Of a stretch of 64,000 bases of DNA, positions 38,765 to 48,198 are shown in pieces. Both the position numbers and the translations under genes were made by a program. The notes beneath the pieces were generated by a model. It did no database searches. It saw nothing but the letters and a program-made list of their open reading frames with translations, and was not told the origin of the DNA. Source of the stretch: Novosphingobium clariflavum (GTDB taxonomy: Bacteria; Pseudomonadota; Alphaproteobacteria; Sphingomonadales; Sphingomonadaceae); the NCBI RefSeq assembly GCF_026420865.1, contig NZ_JAPCWC010000007.1:124001-188000 (forward strand). Direction: 5' to 3'. Numbering within the stretch: the stretch's first letter is position 1; each line of letters starts with the position of its first letter.

Positions 38765-38956
38765 ATGACCCAGTCGCAGATGCACAAGGCTTCCCGCCCT
38801 CTCGCCGTGGCACTGGCCACGCTGCTCACCACGGCCTTCTGGCTGCCGACGGTGTCCACCCCGGCCGAAGCGGCGGACCACCGGCCGATCAGCGCTGAGG
38901 CGAGCGCCAACCTCACAATCGTCATCGCCGCGCCCTCCGCGCCGGTGCTGATGTAA
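38765..38956 (+). CDS. Small exported protein of unknown function
   Basis: 63 aa. Residues 8-36 look like a signal peptide (KASRPLAVALATLLTTAFWLPTVSTPAEA, with a plausible AEA cleavage site), leaving a mature peptide of about 27 residues that begins ADHRPISAEASANLTIV. GGAG lies 8 nt before the ATG. It directly follows the AT-rich promoter and lies 26 bp before the DUF2975 gene, so it probably heads that operon. No family is recognised. Confidence 0.6.
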   Translation: MTQSQMHKASRPLAVALATLLTTAFWLPTVSTPAEAADHRPISAEASANLTIVIAAPSAPVLM

Positions 38957-38982
38957 TCCTGCCAGAAGAGGGGCGAGCAACC

Positions 38983-39531
38983 ATGACTTCCACCATGCAA
39001 TCGATCACCCGCGACCCGCTGCTGGCCGTCGCCAAGGGCCTCCTGTGGTTCCTGATGGCGAGCATGGTCATCGCCGTCGGCGCCTGCCTCATAGCCATTC
39101 CGCTGATGCTGTTCTTCCAAGACGACATCTCGGCGCAGATGGCCAAGGACATGCCCCTGGTGATGCCGCAGTTCTTCTGGGTGGTCAGCGCGATCCTGGT
39201 CTTTGCCGCCCTCCTGTGCGGCATCCTGTTCCGGATGTTCCAGCTCCTGAAGCGCATCGTCGGCACCGTCGGCGAGGGCGATCCCTTCGTCCCCGACAAC
39301 GCCCGGCGCCTCACCCAGATGGCCTGGCTGACGCTGGCCGTGCAGCTGATCGGCATCCCGCTCGCCGGCCTTGGCGCGATGATCAACAGGATCGGCGAGG
39401 GCCACACCCGCATCGACACGATCGGCGGCATTTCCGGCAATGGCCTGCTGCTCATGCTGATCCTGTTCATCCTCGCCCGCGTCTTCCGCAAGGGAGCGGA
39501 GATGCGCGCCGACCTCGAAGGAACCGTGTGA
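38983..39531 (+). CDS. DUF2975 membrane protein
   Basis: 182 aa with four hydrophobic segments (about residues 19-45, 66-88, 110-130, 150-168). Between the second and third is VGEGDPFVPDNARRLTQMAW, the GDPFxPxNARRL signature of DUF2975. Members are nearly always paired with a small XRE regulator, as here: the next ATG overlaps its stop (TGATG). Function unknown; membrane sensing or control of the partner regulator is a common guess. Confidence 0.87.
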   Translation: MTSTMQSITRDPLLAVAKGLLWFLMASMVIAVGACLIAIPLMLFFQDDISAQMAKDMPLVMPQFFWVVSAILVFAALLCGILFRMFQLLKRIVGTVGEGDPFVPDNARRLTQMAWLTLAVQLIGIPLAGLGAMINRIGEGHTRIDTIGGISGNGLLLMLILFILARVFRKGAEMRADLEGTV

Positions 39532-39794
39532 TGGGCGATGACAGCACCGAAGGAGGCAATATCGTGGTCAAGCTCGACGACCTGCTCTACGCCCGCCGCA
39601 TGACGCTGACCGAACTGGCGGAGCGCATCGGCATCACCCTTGCCAACCTCTCGATCCTCAAGACCGGCAAGGCCAAGGCGATCCGCTTCTCCACCCTCGA
39701 GGCGATCTGCCGGGAACTCGGCTGCCAGCCGGGCGACCTCCTGGGCTACGATGCCCCCGGCGAGGAACCGGCCGCCGCGCCCCAACAGGCGTGA
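39531..39794 (+). CDS. XRE/Cro family helix-turn-helix regulator (YozG-like)
   Basis: 87 aa. The helix-turn-helix occupies about residues 13-72: VKLDDLLYARRMTLTELAERIGITLANLSILKTGKAKAIRFSTLEAICRELGCQPGDLLGY, the usual compact form partnered with DUF2975. Translation is coupled to the DUF2975 gene by a 1-nt overlap. Likely binds the palindromic ATATCG repeats in the promoter of its own operon (inference). Confidence 0.9.
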   Translation: MGDDSTEGGNIVVKLDDLLYARRMTLTELAERIGITLANLSILKTGKAKAIRFSTLEAICRELGCQPGDLLGYDAPGEEPAAAPQQA

Positions 39795-40139
39795 AATCCC
39801 GGCCCCGCTCCCGACCATAGGGCCGGAACCGACTCACTTGACTCCGAGGGCGCTTTCCGGCAAAGGCGCCCTCGAACCGTTGGGCCCCGGCCCATCGTTC
39901 ATCCGTCCGAGACAGTTGGTGCTCCCGATTTGCGGGCGCTTAATTTCCAGCCTAGACGGGGAACAGGAAATTTTCCGGCCCTCGCTCCTTGTGGTGCGTG
40001 GTGCCCTATTCGGGTTTCACCCCGAAGAACTCCTTCCCCATCGCCAACGGACCCGCTCGAAGCGCATCAGCGCTTCGGACAAACGTAGCCGGCCGTGCGG
40101 AACGCAAGTTCCAAACGGTCACATGTGAAGGAGTAAGGC
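39795..40139 (+). other. rplJ upstream region with L10-leader-like structures
   Basis: 345 bp without a gene. A hairpin at 39846-39873 (GAGGGCGC/GCGCCCTC) may end the XRE transcript. Then 40058-40077 forms CGAAGCGC-ATCA-GCGCTTCG. Next to the gene, 40093-40118 forms CCGT..ACGG around GGAAC-GCAA-GUUCC with a 2/2 internal loop, the sort of stem that L10(L12)4 binds in L10 leaders. AAGGAG precedes the ATG. Confidence 0.5.
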
Positions 40140-40652
40140 ATGGATCGTTTGCAGAAAGCCGATTCGGTCGCCCAGCTCAACGCGGTCTTCAACGAGGTCG
40201 GCGTGGTGGTCATCACCCGCAACCTCGGCATGTCGGTGGCCCAGTCCACCGCCCTGCGCGGCAAGATCCGTGAAGCCGGTGCTACCTACAAGGTTGCAAA
40301 GAACAGTCTTGCCAAGCTTGCCATCGCGGACACCGACTACGTCGGTATCGGCGACTTCCTGACCGGCCCGACGGCCATCGCCACTTCGGTGGACCCCGTC
40401 GCAGCTGCCAAGGCCGTCGTCGACTTCGCCAAGACGACCGACAAGATCGAGATCGTCGGCGGCTCGATGGGTTCGCAGGTTCTGGATGCGGCTGGCGTCA
40501 AGGCTCTCGCCTCGATGCCCTCGCTCGACGAACTGCGTGCCAAGCTCATCGGCCTCGTTCAGGCTCCGGCGACCAAGATCGCCCAGCTGCAGACCGCTCC
40601 GGCGGCCAAGCTGGCGCGCGTCTTCGCTGCCTACGCCGACAAGGCTGCTTGA
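40140..40652 (+). CDS. rplJ: 50S ribosomal protein L10
   Basis: 170 aa. L10 forms the base of the ribosomal stalk and carries L7/L12 dimers on its C-terminal helix. Seen: the N-terminal VAQLNAVFNEVGVVVITRNLGMSVAQSTALRGKIREAGATYKVAKNSLAKLA and the C-terminal helix after ATKIAQLQTAPAAKLARVFAAYADKAA. It should also repress its own mRNA through the leader upstream. Followed by rplL; unlike in most bacteria, rpoBC do not follow. Confidence 0.97.
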   Translation: MDRLQKADSVAQLNAVFNEVGVVVITRNLGMSVAQSTALRGKIREAGATYKVAKNSLAKLAIADTDYVGIGDFLTGPTAIATSVDPVAAAKAVVDFAKTTDKIEIVGGSMGSQVLDAAGVKALASMPSLDELRAKLIGLVQAPATKIAQLQTAPAAKLARVFAAYADKAA

Positions 40653-40739
40653 GTTCAAGCTTAAGCAATTCATTTCGTAACGATTTATCCCGGCGGACCG
40701 CATCCAGCACCCCGGGACCACAGATCAGGAGTTATTATC

Positions 40740-41111
40740 ATGGCCGATATCGCCAAGCTTGTTGAAGAACTGTCGCAGCTGACCGTCCTCGAGGCCGCTG
40801 ACCTCGCCAAGGCTCTCGAAGAAGCATGGGGCGTGAGCGCCGCTGCTGCCGTTGCCGTGGCTGCTGCCCCGGCCGGCGAAGCCGCCGCTGTTGAAGAAAA
40901 GACCGAATTCGACGTGATCCTCACCGGCGACGGTGGCAAGAAGATCAACGTCATCAAGGAAGTCCGCGCCATCACCGGTCTGGGCCTGGCTGAAGCCAAG
41001 GCTCTCGTCGAAGGCGCCCCGAAGGCCGTCAAGGAAGGCGCTTCGAAGGCTGAAGCCGAAGAAATCAAGAAGAAGATCGAAGAAGCCGGCGGCACCGTCG
41101 AGCTCAAGTAA
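40740..41111 (+). CDS. rplL: 50S ribosomal protein L7/L12
   Basis: 123 aa, acidic stalk protein that recruits translation factors. N-terminal dimerisation domain ([28 protein letters not shown]), an Ala-rich hinge (about 35-50) and the C-terminal domain ([43 protein letters not shown]). 87 bp after rplJ with AGGAG upstream. A terminator follows at once, so the unit is just rplJ-rplL. Confidence 0.98.
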   Translation: MADIAKLVEELSQLTVLEAADLAKALEEAWGVSAAAAVAVAAAPAGEAAAVEEKTEFDVILTGDGGKKINVIKEVRAITGLGLAEAKALVEGAPKAVKEGASKAEAEEIKKKIEEAGGTVELK

Positions 41112-41146
41112 TCTTCTTCTCGGACATTCTTCCGAGCAGAAAAAGG

Positions 41147-41174
41147 AAAGGGCGGCCTCTCGGGGCCGCCCTTT
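41147..41174 (+). terminator. Terminator of rplJL
   Basis: AAAGGGCGGCC (41147-41157) pairs with GGCCGCCCTTT (41164-41174); tail continues TCGTTT. Confidence 0.9.
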
Positions 41175-41276
41175 TCGTTTGTGGCTTCCCGAAATGCCCA
41201 TCAGGCATGATCATGTCCGCTTGACCCGGCACGACCATTTCCATAACGTGATATATAACTCGATATGGAGATTATC

Positions 41277-42224
41277 ATGACCGACGTCGTGGCCCGGTTG
41301 GGCGGCATTCTTCTCGGTAGCCGCATGAAGCGCCTGGCCGAACGCCTCCAAGGCGATGCGGCGCGGATCATCGAGGACACCGGCCTCGGCATCCAGCCCA
41401 GCCAGGTCCCCCTGCTCACCGCACTCGACGACGGCGACATGACGGTGGGACAACTGGCCGATGCGGTCGGCTCCAGCCAGCCCGGGGTGACACGCGCGAT
41501 CGGCCAGCTTGCCGAACTCGGCCTGGTCGAAGCCAGGTCGGGCGCGGACCTGCGCCAGCGGCTTCTCTCGCTAACCCCGGCCGGGAAGTCCGCGATGGCG
41601 CGGGTCAAGCTGCAGGTCTGGCCCGGCATCGGCCGCGCGGTGGACGAGATGTGCGAGGGACACACCGCCGAACTGCTGCAGCACATCGCCCGGATCGAGA
41701 TGGCCTTGAGCGAATCCTCGATGGTGGAGCGCCATGCCCGCCTCGGCCAACCGCGCCTGACGGTTCGCGAATTTTCCGACCAGCTCGCCCCCGAATTCCA
41801 CGACATCAATGCCGAATGGATCGAGGCGATGTTCCGCCTCGAACCCACCGACCGCGAGGTCCTGGAACACCCTCGCGCGCGCATCCTTGATCCGGGGGGC
41901 ACGATCCTGTTCGTCGAGGCAGAGGGGCTGGGTATCGTCGGCACTTGCGCGCTCCAGAAAACCGGCGAGCACTCCTTCGAACTGACCAAGATGGGTGTGC
42001 GCTCCAGCGCGCGCGGCCTGAAGGCGGGCGAGTTCCTGCTGGGCGCAATGATCACCCGGGCCCGCGAGATGGGCGCCGATCCGCTCTACCTGCTCACCAA
42101 CAGGAAATGCGAAGCGGCGATCCATCTCTATGAAAAACTGGGCTTCCGCCACGATGCCGGAATCATGGAGCGTTACGGAGCGCGCTACGAACGCTGTAAC
42201 GTCGCAATGATCCATCCGCTGTGA
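41277..42224 (+). CDS. MarR-type regulator fused to GNAT acetyltransferase
   Basis: 315 aa. Residues about 1-140 are a MarR winged helix (QVPLLTALDDGDMTVGQLADAVGSSQPGVTRAIGQLAELGLVEARSGADLRQRLLSLTPAG). Residues about 150-315 are a GNAT domain (GTCALQKTGEHSFELTKMGVRSSARGLKAGEFLLGAMITRAREMGADPLYLLTNRKCEAAIHLYEKLGF) with the acetyl-CoA-binding region. I prefer the ATG at 41277 because GGAG sits at 41267-41270; the in-frame ATG at 41265 lacks one. Substrate and target unknown. The AT-rich ATATATAACTCGATAT just upstream may be its promoter or operator. Confidence 0.9.
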   Translation: MTDVVARLGGILLGSRMKRLAERLQGDAARIIEDTGLGIQPSQVPLLTALDDGDMTVGQLADAVGSSQPGVTRAIGQLAELGLVEARSGADLRQRLLSLTPAGKSAMARVKLQVWPGIGRAVDEMCEGHTAELLQHIARIEMALSESSMVERHARLGQPRLTVREFSDQLAPEFHDINAEWIEAMFRLEPTDREVLEHPRARILDPGGTILFVEAEGLGIVGTCALQKTGEHSFELTKMGVRSSARGLKAGEFLLGAMITRAREMGADPLYLLTNRKCEAAIHLYEKLGFRHDAGIMERYGARYERCNVAMIHPL

Positions 42225-42303
42225 AACGGGTCATCCGGCGTTCAGCTTACCGGTAGCAGCTTGGGTCCGGTACAGGACGAGTCACGAAGGAGCTTGCCCT
42301 CTC

Positions 42304-42525
42304 ATGCGAATGCGCTCGAACACGATGCGGACGAAGAAGCTCCGGGCGAGAACGTACCTGCCGGGCGCTGCCGCTCTGGTCATTCTGGGCGCAGGCACAG
42401 CCGAATCCGCCGCTGCAAGACTGCACGCGATGAACGTCAATGTTCCTGACGGCTCGGCCGTGCAGGTCCACTATTCCGGCAATGACGCTCCCAAAGTCGA
42501 GGTCGTTCCCGCCACCACGATCTGA
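42304..42525 (+). CDS. Small exported protein of unknown function
   Basis: 73 aa. A basic start (MRMRSNTMRTKKLRAR) leads into the hydrophobic stretch YLPGAAALVILGAGTAESAAA, a probable signal peptide, leaving about 34 residues: LHAMNVNVPDGSAVQVHYSGNDAPKVEVVPATTI, likely a short beta-rich peptide. AAGGAG at 42287-42292 supports the first ATG, though ATGs at 42310 and 42325 are possible. Unrecognised; a clear terminator follows, supporting a real transcript. Confidence 0.6.
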   Translation: MRMRSNTMRTKKLRARTYLPGAAALVILGAGTAESAAARLHAMNVNVPDGSAVQVHYSGNDAPKVEVVPATTI

Positions 42526-42581
42526 AACCCGCGATCATCCCCGGCCTCGCCATCCCCTACCCCCGATGAGGTCCGGAAGAG

Positions 42582-42615
42582 AGGGCGCCACCGCATCCCC
42601 CCGCGGCGGCGCCCT
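42582..42615 (+). terminator. Terminator after the small exported protein
   Basis: AGGGCGCC (42582-42589) pairs with GGCGCCCT (42608-42615), then TTTTCC. Also close to the end of the convergent cytochrome gene. Confidence 0.75.
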
Positions 42616-42633
42616 TTTTCCTGTGCGCTCCGG

Positions 42634-43104
42634 CTACTTCTGCTTTTCGAGGTAATCGATGATCTCCGCACGCTTCACGGGATCGGGTACCGCGATCACC
42701 ATGCGTGTGCCCGGCACCATCTTCATCGGCCCCTGCAACCAGGTGTCGAGCGCCTGGCGATCCCAGGTTATGCCGGACTGGCGCAGCGCCGAACTGAACG
42801 GGAAACCGGCCACATCGCCGGCCTTGCTGCCAACGATGCCGTGCAGCGTCGGCCCGACGCCGTTGCGCCCGGCCTCCACCGAGTGGCACGACCGGCAGAC
42901 CGCGAATGCCGGGGGCGCCGTATCCGCGCTGCTGGCCGCCGCAGGTTCGGGCTGCGCCGTCGTGGCAGGCGCCGCCGACGGCTTTTCGTTCCCCGACGCA
43001 CTGCCGGACTGGCTGCCCGATTGACTGGCGGAATCCCCGCCCGATCCTCCACAGGCCGCCAGCAGCGCAAGCGGTGCGATGGCGATCATCGACTTCAGTT
43101 TCAT
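42634..43104 (-). CDS. Lipoprotein c-type cytochrome
   Basis: 156 aa. Lipoprotein signal MKLKSMIAIAPLALLAACGG (lipobox LAAC), then a Ser/Gly/Ala/Pro-rich linker (about 20-65), then a class I cytochrome c domain: haem site CRSCH, VGPTLHGIVGSKAG, and the axial methionine probably in GPMKMVPGTRM. Electron carrier attached to a membrane on the periplasmic side. GGAG lies 8 nt before the ATG at 43104; the longer reading is not used. Convergent with the small exported gene, divergent from the MATE gene. Confidence 0.9.
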   Translation of the reverse strand: MKLKSMIAIAPLALLAACGGSGGDSASQSGSQSGSASGNEKPSAAPATTAQPEPAAASSADTAPPAFAVCRSCHSVEAGRNGVGPTLHGIVGSKAGDVAGFPFSSALRQSGITWDRQALDTWLQGPMKMVPGTRMVIAVPDPVKRAEIIDYLEKQK

Positions 43105-43214
43105 GCGGAAGCTCCAAAACCTGGCCTGACCTGTCGGTCCTTTTCGGCGACGTTCCGTATTATGTCGGGGCCTTGAAGGGAAGTGACTGATCCAGCGCAA
43201 ATCCGCTTTCGTTC

Positions 43215-44624
43215 ATGGTCCCAAACGCCTATCGCCCGGCGACCATGGCGACACGTGACCTGCCCTCGACCTTCCGCACCGAACTGGCGGCCACCCTGCG
43301 CCTCGCCGGACCGCTGGCGCTTGCCAACCTGCTGCAGATGGCGGTCTTCGCGACCGACGTGATCTTTGTCGCCCGGCTTGGCCAACTGGCACTGGCCGCC
43401 TCGAGCCTTGCCGTTGCCATCGTTGCGCTGCTGGCGATGGGGCTCAACGGCGTTACCGGCGCGGTCGCCCCGCTGATCGCCGCAGAAATCGGTCGCCGCC
43501 ACAACTCGGTGCGGGAGGTGCGTCGCTCTACCCGCATGGCGCTGTGGATCGCAGTGCTGATCGGTGCGGCCTGCGTCGGTCTGTGCTTTTTCGGCGGTGC
43601 CTTCATGCGACTGACCGGGCAGGCCCCCGAAGTGGTCGCCCTGTCCGGCCACTTCATCCGGGTGATCGCGATCGCGATCGTGCCGATGGCGGTGGCCAAC
43701 GTGCTGCGTACGTTTGTCTCCGCGCTGGGACGGCCGTTCTTCGCCACGGCGATCACCGCCTTGTCCATCCTCGTCAACGTGCTGGGAAACTACACGCTGG
43801 TCTTCGGCCACTTCGGCCTCCCGGCGCTCGGCCTGACCGGCTCGGCGCTGTCGAGCATTCTCACCGCCTGCATGACCGTCATCGCCTATGCCCTGGCGAT
43901 CTCGGCCGACCGCAAGCTGCGCCGCTACCACGTGTTCGGCCGGATGTGGCGGATCGAAACCGAACGCATGCGCCAGATCCTCGCGCTCGGCCTGCCGATC
44001 GCCGCCACGCTGATCGCCGAGGGCGGCCTGTTTTCGGGCGCCGCCTTCCTGATGGGCCGGATCGGCGAGGCGCAACTGGCCGCACATACCGTTGCCCTGC
44101 AGATCGCCGCCTTCGCCTTCCAGGTGCCGTTCGGCGTCGGGCAGGCCGCTACGATCCGCGTCGGCTATCACTACGGCGCGGGCAACCGGCACGGCGTCGG
44201 CCATGCCGGTAGCGCAGCGATCGCCATCTCGATGGCGTTCATGATCGTCTCGGCCTCGACCATGCTGGTCTTCCCGCGCTTCATCCTCTCGGCCTATGTC
44301 GACGTGAGCGCCCCCGAAAACGCGGTGCTGGTCGCTTTTGCCCTGCAGTTCCTTTTCGTGGCAGCGATATTCCAGCTGACCGACGGCCTCCAGGCGGTTG
44401 TCGCCGGAGCCCTGCGCGGCATTCAGGATACCCGCGTACCGATGATGATCGCCCTGTTCGGCTACTGGGTGGCGGGCTTCGCGACGTCTGCCGCGCTCGG
44501 CCTGTTCACCCCGCTGGAAGGCGTGGGTGTGTGGATCGGCCTTGCGGTCGGCCTGACCGCGGCGGCCATCTTGCTGCTGGTGCGCTGGCACTGGCGCGAG
44601 AGGTTTCACCTCGCGCCGATGTGA
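43215..44624 (+). CDS. MATE family efflux transporter
   Basis: 469 aa with about twelve transmembrane segments in two halves, as in NorM-type multidrug/sodium or proton antiporters: LAGPLALANLLQMAVFATDVIFVARLGQLALAASSLA in the first half and LGLPIAATLIAEGGLFSGAAFLMGRIGEAQLAAHTVALQIAAFAFQVPFGVGQAATIRVGYHYGAGN in the second. Substrate not predictable. The start may be the ATG at 43245 (MATRDLPSTF) instead. Monocistronic. Confidence 0.9.
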   Translation: MVPNAYRPATMATRDLPSTFRTELAATLRLAGPLALANLLQMAVFATDVIFVARLGQLALAASSLAVAIVALLAMGLNGVTGAVAPLIAAEIGRRHNSVREVRRSTRMALWIAVLIGAACVGLCFFGGAFMRLTGQAPEVVALSGHFIRVIAIAIVPMAVANVLRTFVSALGRPFFATAITALSILVNVLGNYTLVFGHFGLPALGLTGSALSSILTACMTVIAYALAISADRKLRRYHVFGRMWRIETERMRQILALGLPIAATLIAEGGLFSGAAFLMGRIGEAQLAAHTVALQIAAFAFQVPFGVGQAATIRVGYHYGAGNRHGVGHAGSAAIAISMAFMIVSASTMLVFPRFILSAYVDVSAPENAVLVAFALQFLFVAAIFQLTDGLQAVVAGALRGIQDTRVPMMIALFGYWVAGFATSAALGLFTPLEGVGVWIGLAVGLTAAAILLLVRWHWRERFHLAPM

Positions 44625-44700
44625 GGTTGGAAGCGGGACCGTCACGCACTCGTCTCATCCCGCGCCTACACCGACCTGAAATTTTTTGGCGGGTCATCGC

Positions 44701-44729
44701 TTGACGAGACCCCGAGGCCGAACCATATC
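44701..44729 (+). promoter_or_regulatory. groESL promoter
   Basis: TTGACG (44701-44706), 17 bp, CATATC (44724-44729), with a C before it giving CTTGACG. Fits sigma-70; the CTTG and CCATAT parts also fit alphaproteobacterial sigma-32 promoters, so dual use is possible. Confidence 0.6.
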
Positions 44730-44737
44730 CGCGGCCA

Positions 44738-44764
44738 TTGGCACTCTGCATGCCAGAGTGCCAA
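44738..44764. promoter_or_regulatory. CIRCE element (HrcA operator)
   Basis: TTGGCACTC-N9-GAGTGCCAA, a perfect 9-9-9 inverted repeat matching CIRCE, placed at the expected transcription start of groESL. HrcA itself is not in the window. Confidence 0.93.
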
Positions 44765-44809
44765 TTCCAGTTTCTTGCCCTTTTAGTTCGTAGGATAAGG
44801 GAGAATCCC

Positions 44810-45097
44810 ATGACTTTCCGCCCGCTGCACGACCGTGTTCTCGTGCGCCGCGTCGAGGCCGAAGAAAAGACGGCCGGTGGCATCATCATCCCGGACAGCG
44901 CCAAGGAAAAGCCGGCTGAAGGCGAAATCGTCGCCGTCGGCACCGGCGCCCGCGCTGAAAACGGCACCATCACCCCCCTCGACGTCAAGGTTGGCGACCG
45001 CGTGCTGTTCGGCAAGTGGTCGGGCACCGAAGTCAAGGTCGGCGGTGAAGACCTGCTGATCATGAAGGAATCGGACATTCTGGGCGTGATCGGCTGA
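44810..45097 (+). CDS. groES: Co-chaperonin GroES
   Basis: 95 aa. Lid of the GroEL folding chamber. [42 protein letters not shown] shows the mobile loop and the beta-barrel; the C-terminus is [18 protein letters not shown]. Start at 44810; the open frame upstream covers the CIRCE element and is non-coding. Followed by groEL after 47 bp. Confidence 0.98.
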   Translation: MTFRPLHDRVLVRRVEAEEKTAGGIIIPDSAKEKPAEGEIVAVGTGARAENGTITPLDVKVGDRVLFGKWSGTEVKVGGEDLLIMKESDILGVIG

Positions 45098-45141
45098 TCA
45101 CCCGAATTTCCGCGTTTTTCATAATTTCTGGAAGGATTTAA

Positions 45142-46788
<1,647 letters not shown>

Positions 46789-46814
46789 GCCGACCACGTC
46801 ACCGACGCGAATTG

Positions 46815-46842
46815 GGGCCGGAGAGAGCGATCTCTCCGGCCC
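46815..46842 (+). terminator. Terminator of groESL
   Basis: GGGCCGGAGAGA (46815-46826) pairs with TCTCTCCGGCCC (46831-46842), GCGA loop, then TTTTCGTTT. Confidence 0.92.
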
Positions 46843-47055
46843 TTTTCGTTTGCCGCCCGCTTGACGATGCCTGGCAATGCCCGAGGAAGACTTGCAATCC
46901 TGCCCAAGCGAATCCGAATCCATCGCAAAACCGACAGGATCATGCCAGTTCCCGCAATTGCCCGCATGGACCATGCAGTTCGTCGCGTGGCTCTGGCGTT
47001 TTGCCGAATCCGTATTAACTCTTGGGGAACGGATAAAAAGCTAGGGTAGTTCTGC

Positions 47056-48090
47056 ATGATCGGGGCAGACAAACTCGTTGCGCGGTGCCTTGCCGGCACG
47101 CAGCGCTTCTTGAAGGTCGCAACACTTGTCGCTGCCGGCGCGGTTTCGCTCGCGCCTGCCCATGCGGGCAACATCGACGAATTCCAGGAATCCTTTGATT
47201 CGGTGTTCGGCACCGAGCAACGCGCGCCGCGCACGTTCTCGAACGATTTCGAGCGGCGTCTGGCCGGCGTTGCCGAAGCCTCGCAGGGCCGCATCGGCGT
47301 GGCCGCGGTGGACCTCTCCACCGGCCGCACCGTCGATGTGCTGGGCAGCCAGCGCTTCCCGATGGCCAGCACCAGCAAGGTGGCCATCGCCGCCACTTTC
47401 CTGGACGGCGTGGACAAGGGCAAGTGGAGCCTGTCGAGCGAATATCCGCTGATGATCCCGGTCGCCTCGGCGCCGTTTTCCAGCGCGGTCGCCCCGGTCC
47501 GTCCCGGCGCCTACATGTCGGCCCGGCAACTCCTCGAACTGATGATCACCCGGTCGAACAACTATGCGACCGACGCCCTGCTCAAGGTCGTCGGCGGCCC
47601 CGCCGCCGTCAATGCCTGGGTCCGCCGCGCCGGGATCGAGGACTGGCACATCGACCATGACATCGCCACGCTGGTGCGCGACGACGGCGCCATCAATCCC
47701 GCCAAGGTCGTCGACAAGCGTGACAGCGCCACCCCGCTGGCCATGGTCGAACTCCTGACCGGCATCTACCAGGGCAAGTGGCTGACCCCAAGCAGCCGCA
47801 GTGTGCTGATGGGCGCGATGGGCCGCTGCGTCACCGGACGCAACCGCATCCGCGCCGGCCTGCCCAGCGGTGTCACCGTCTCCCACAAGACCGGCTCGCT
47901 CAACAACACCTCGAGCGACATCGGCTTCATCGAGACCGCGGACGGCCGCGCCTATGCTGTGGCCATCTACGTCACGGGCCAGGGCAGCCGCCCGGCCCGC
48001 GAAGCCCGCATCGCCAGCATCGCACGCACGCTTTACGAAGGTTACCTGGCCGACGCCGGCAGCTACCGCCGCACCGCCTCGGCGCGCTGA
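47056..48090 (+). CDS. Class A beta-lactamase-fold serine hydrolase with Asp at the Glu166 position
   Basis: 344 aa. A signal peptide (hydrophobic 19-35, cleavage near APAHA-G) sends it to the periplasm. Active-site elements: S105-T-S-K108, S167-N-N169 (the SDN box) and K278-T-G280. The omega-loop element ExxLN of class A enzymes reads DGAIN (210-214), in exact register with the following DKRDSATP versus DxRDTTxP, so the deacylation glutamate is replaced by aspartate. There are also about seven extra residues before the loop. It may be a slow or non-classical beta-lactamase, or a penicillin-binding or other hydrolase. Lone gene. Confidence 0.85.
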   Translation: MIGADKLVARCLAGTQRFLKVATLVAAGAVSLAPAHAGNIDEFQESFDSVFGTEQRAPRTFSNDFERRLAGVAEASQGRIGVAAVDLSTGRTVDVLGSQRFPMASTSKVAIAATFLDGVDKGKWSLSSEYPLMIPVASAPFSSAVAPVRPGAYMSARQLLELMITRSNNYATDALLKVVGGPAAVNAWVRRAGIEDWHIDHDIATLVRDDGAINPAKVVDKRDSATPLAMVELLTGIYQGKWLTPSSRSVLMGAMGRCVTGRNRIRAGLPSGVTVSHKTGSLNNTSSDIGFIETADGRAYAVAIYVTGQGSRPAREARIASIARTLYEGYLADAGSYRRTASAR

Positions 48091-48105
48091 GCGCGCGAGC
48101 TTCCC

Positions 48106-48149
48106 AAACGAAAAGGCCCGCCGGAGCGATCCGGCGGGCCTTTTCGTTT
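48106..48149. terminator. Bidirectional terminator, 20-bp perfect inverted repeat
   Basis: Arms 48106-48125 and 48130-48149 are fully complementary around a GCGA loop; both strands end CCTTTTCGTTT. Serves the serine hydrolase (+) and the Ala-rich lipoprotein (-). Confidence 0.92.
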
Positions 48150-48198
48150 GGGGCTGCCCGGACCGAAGCCCGGGCTTGTCAACTCAGTGCCTGAACCC

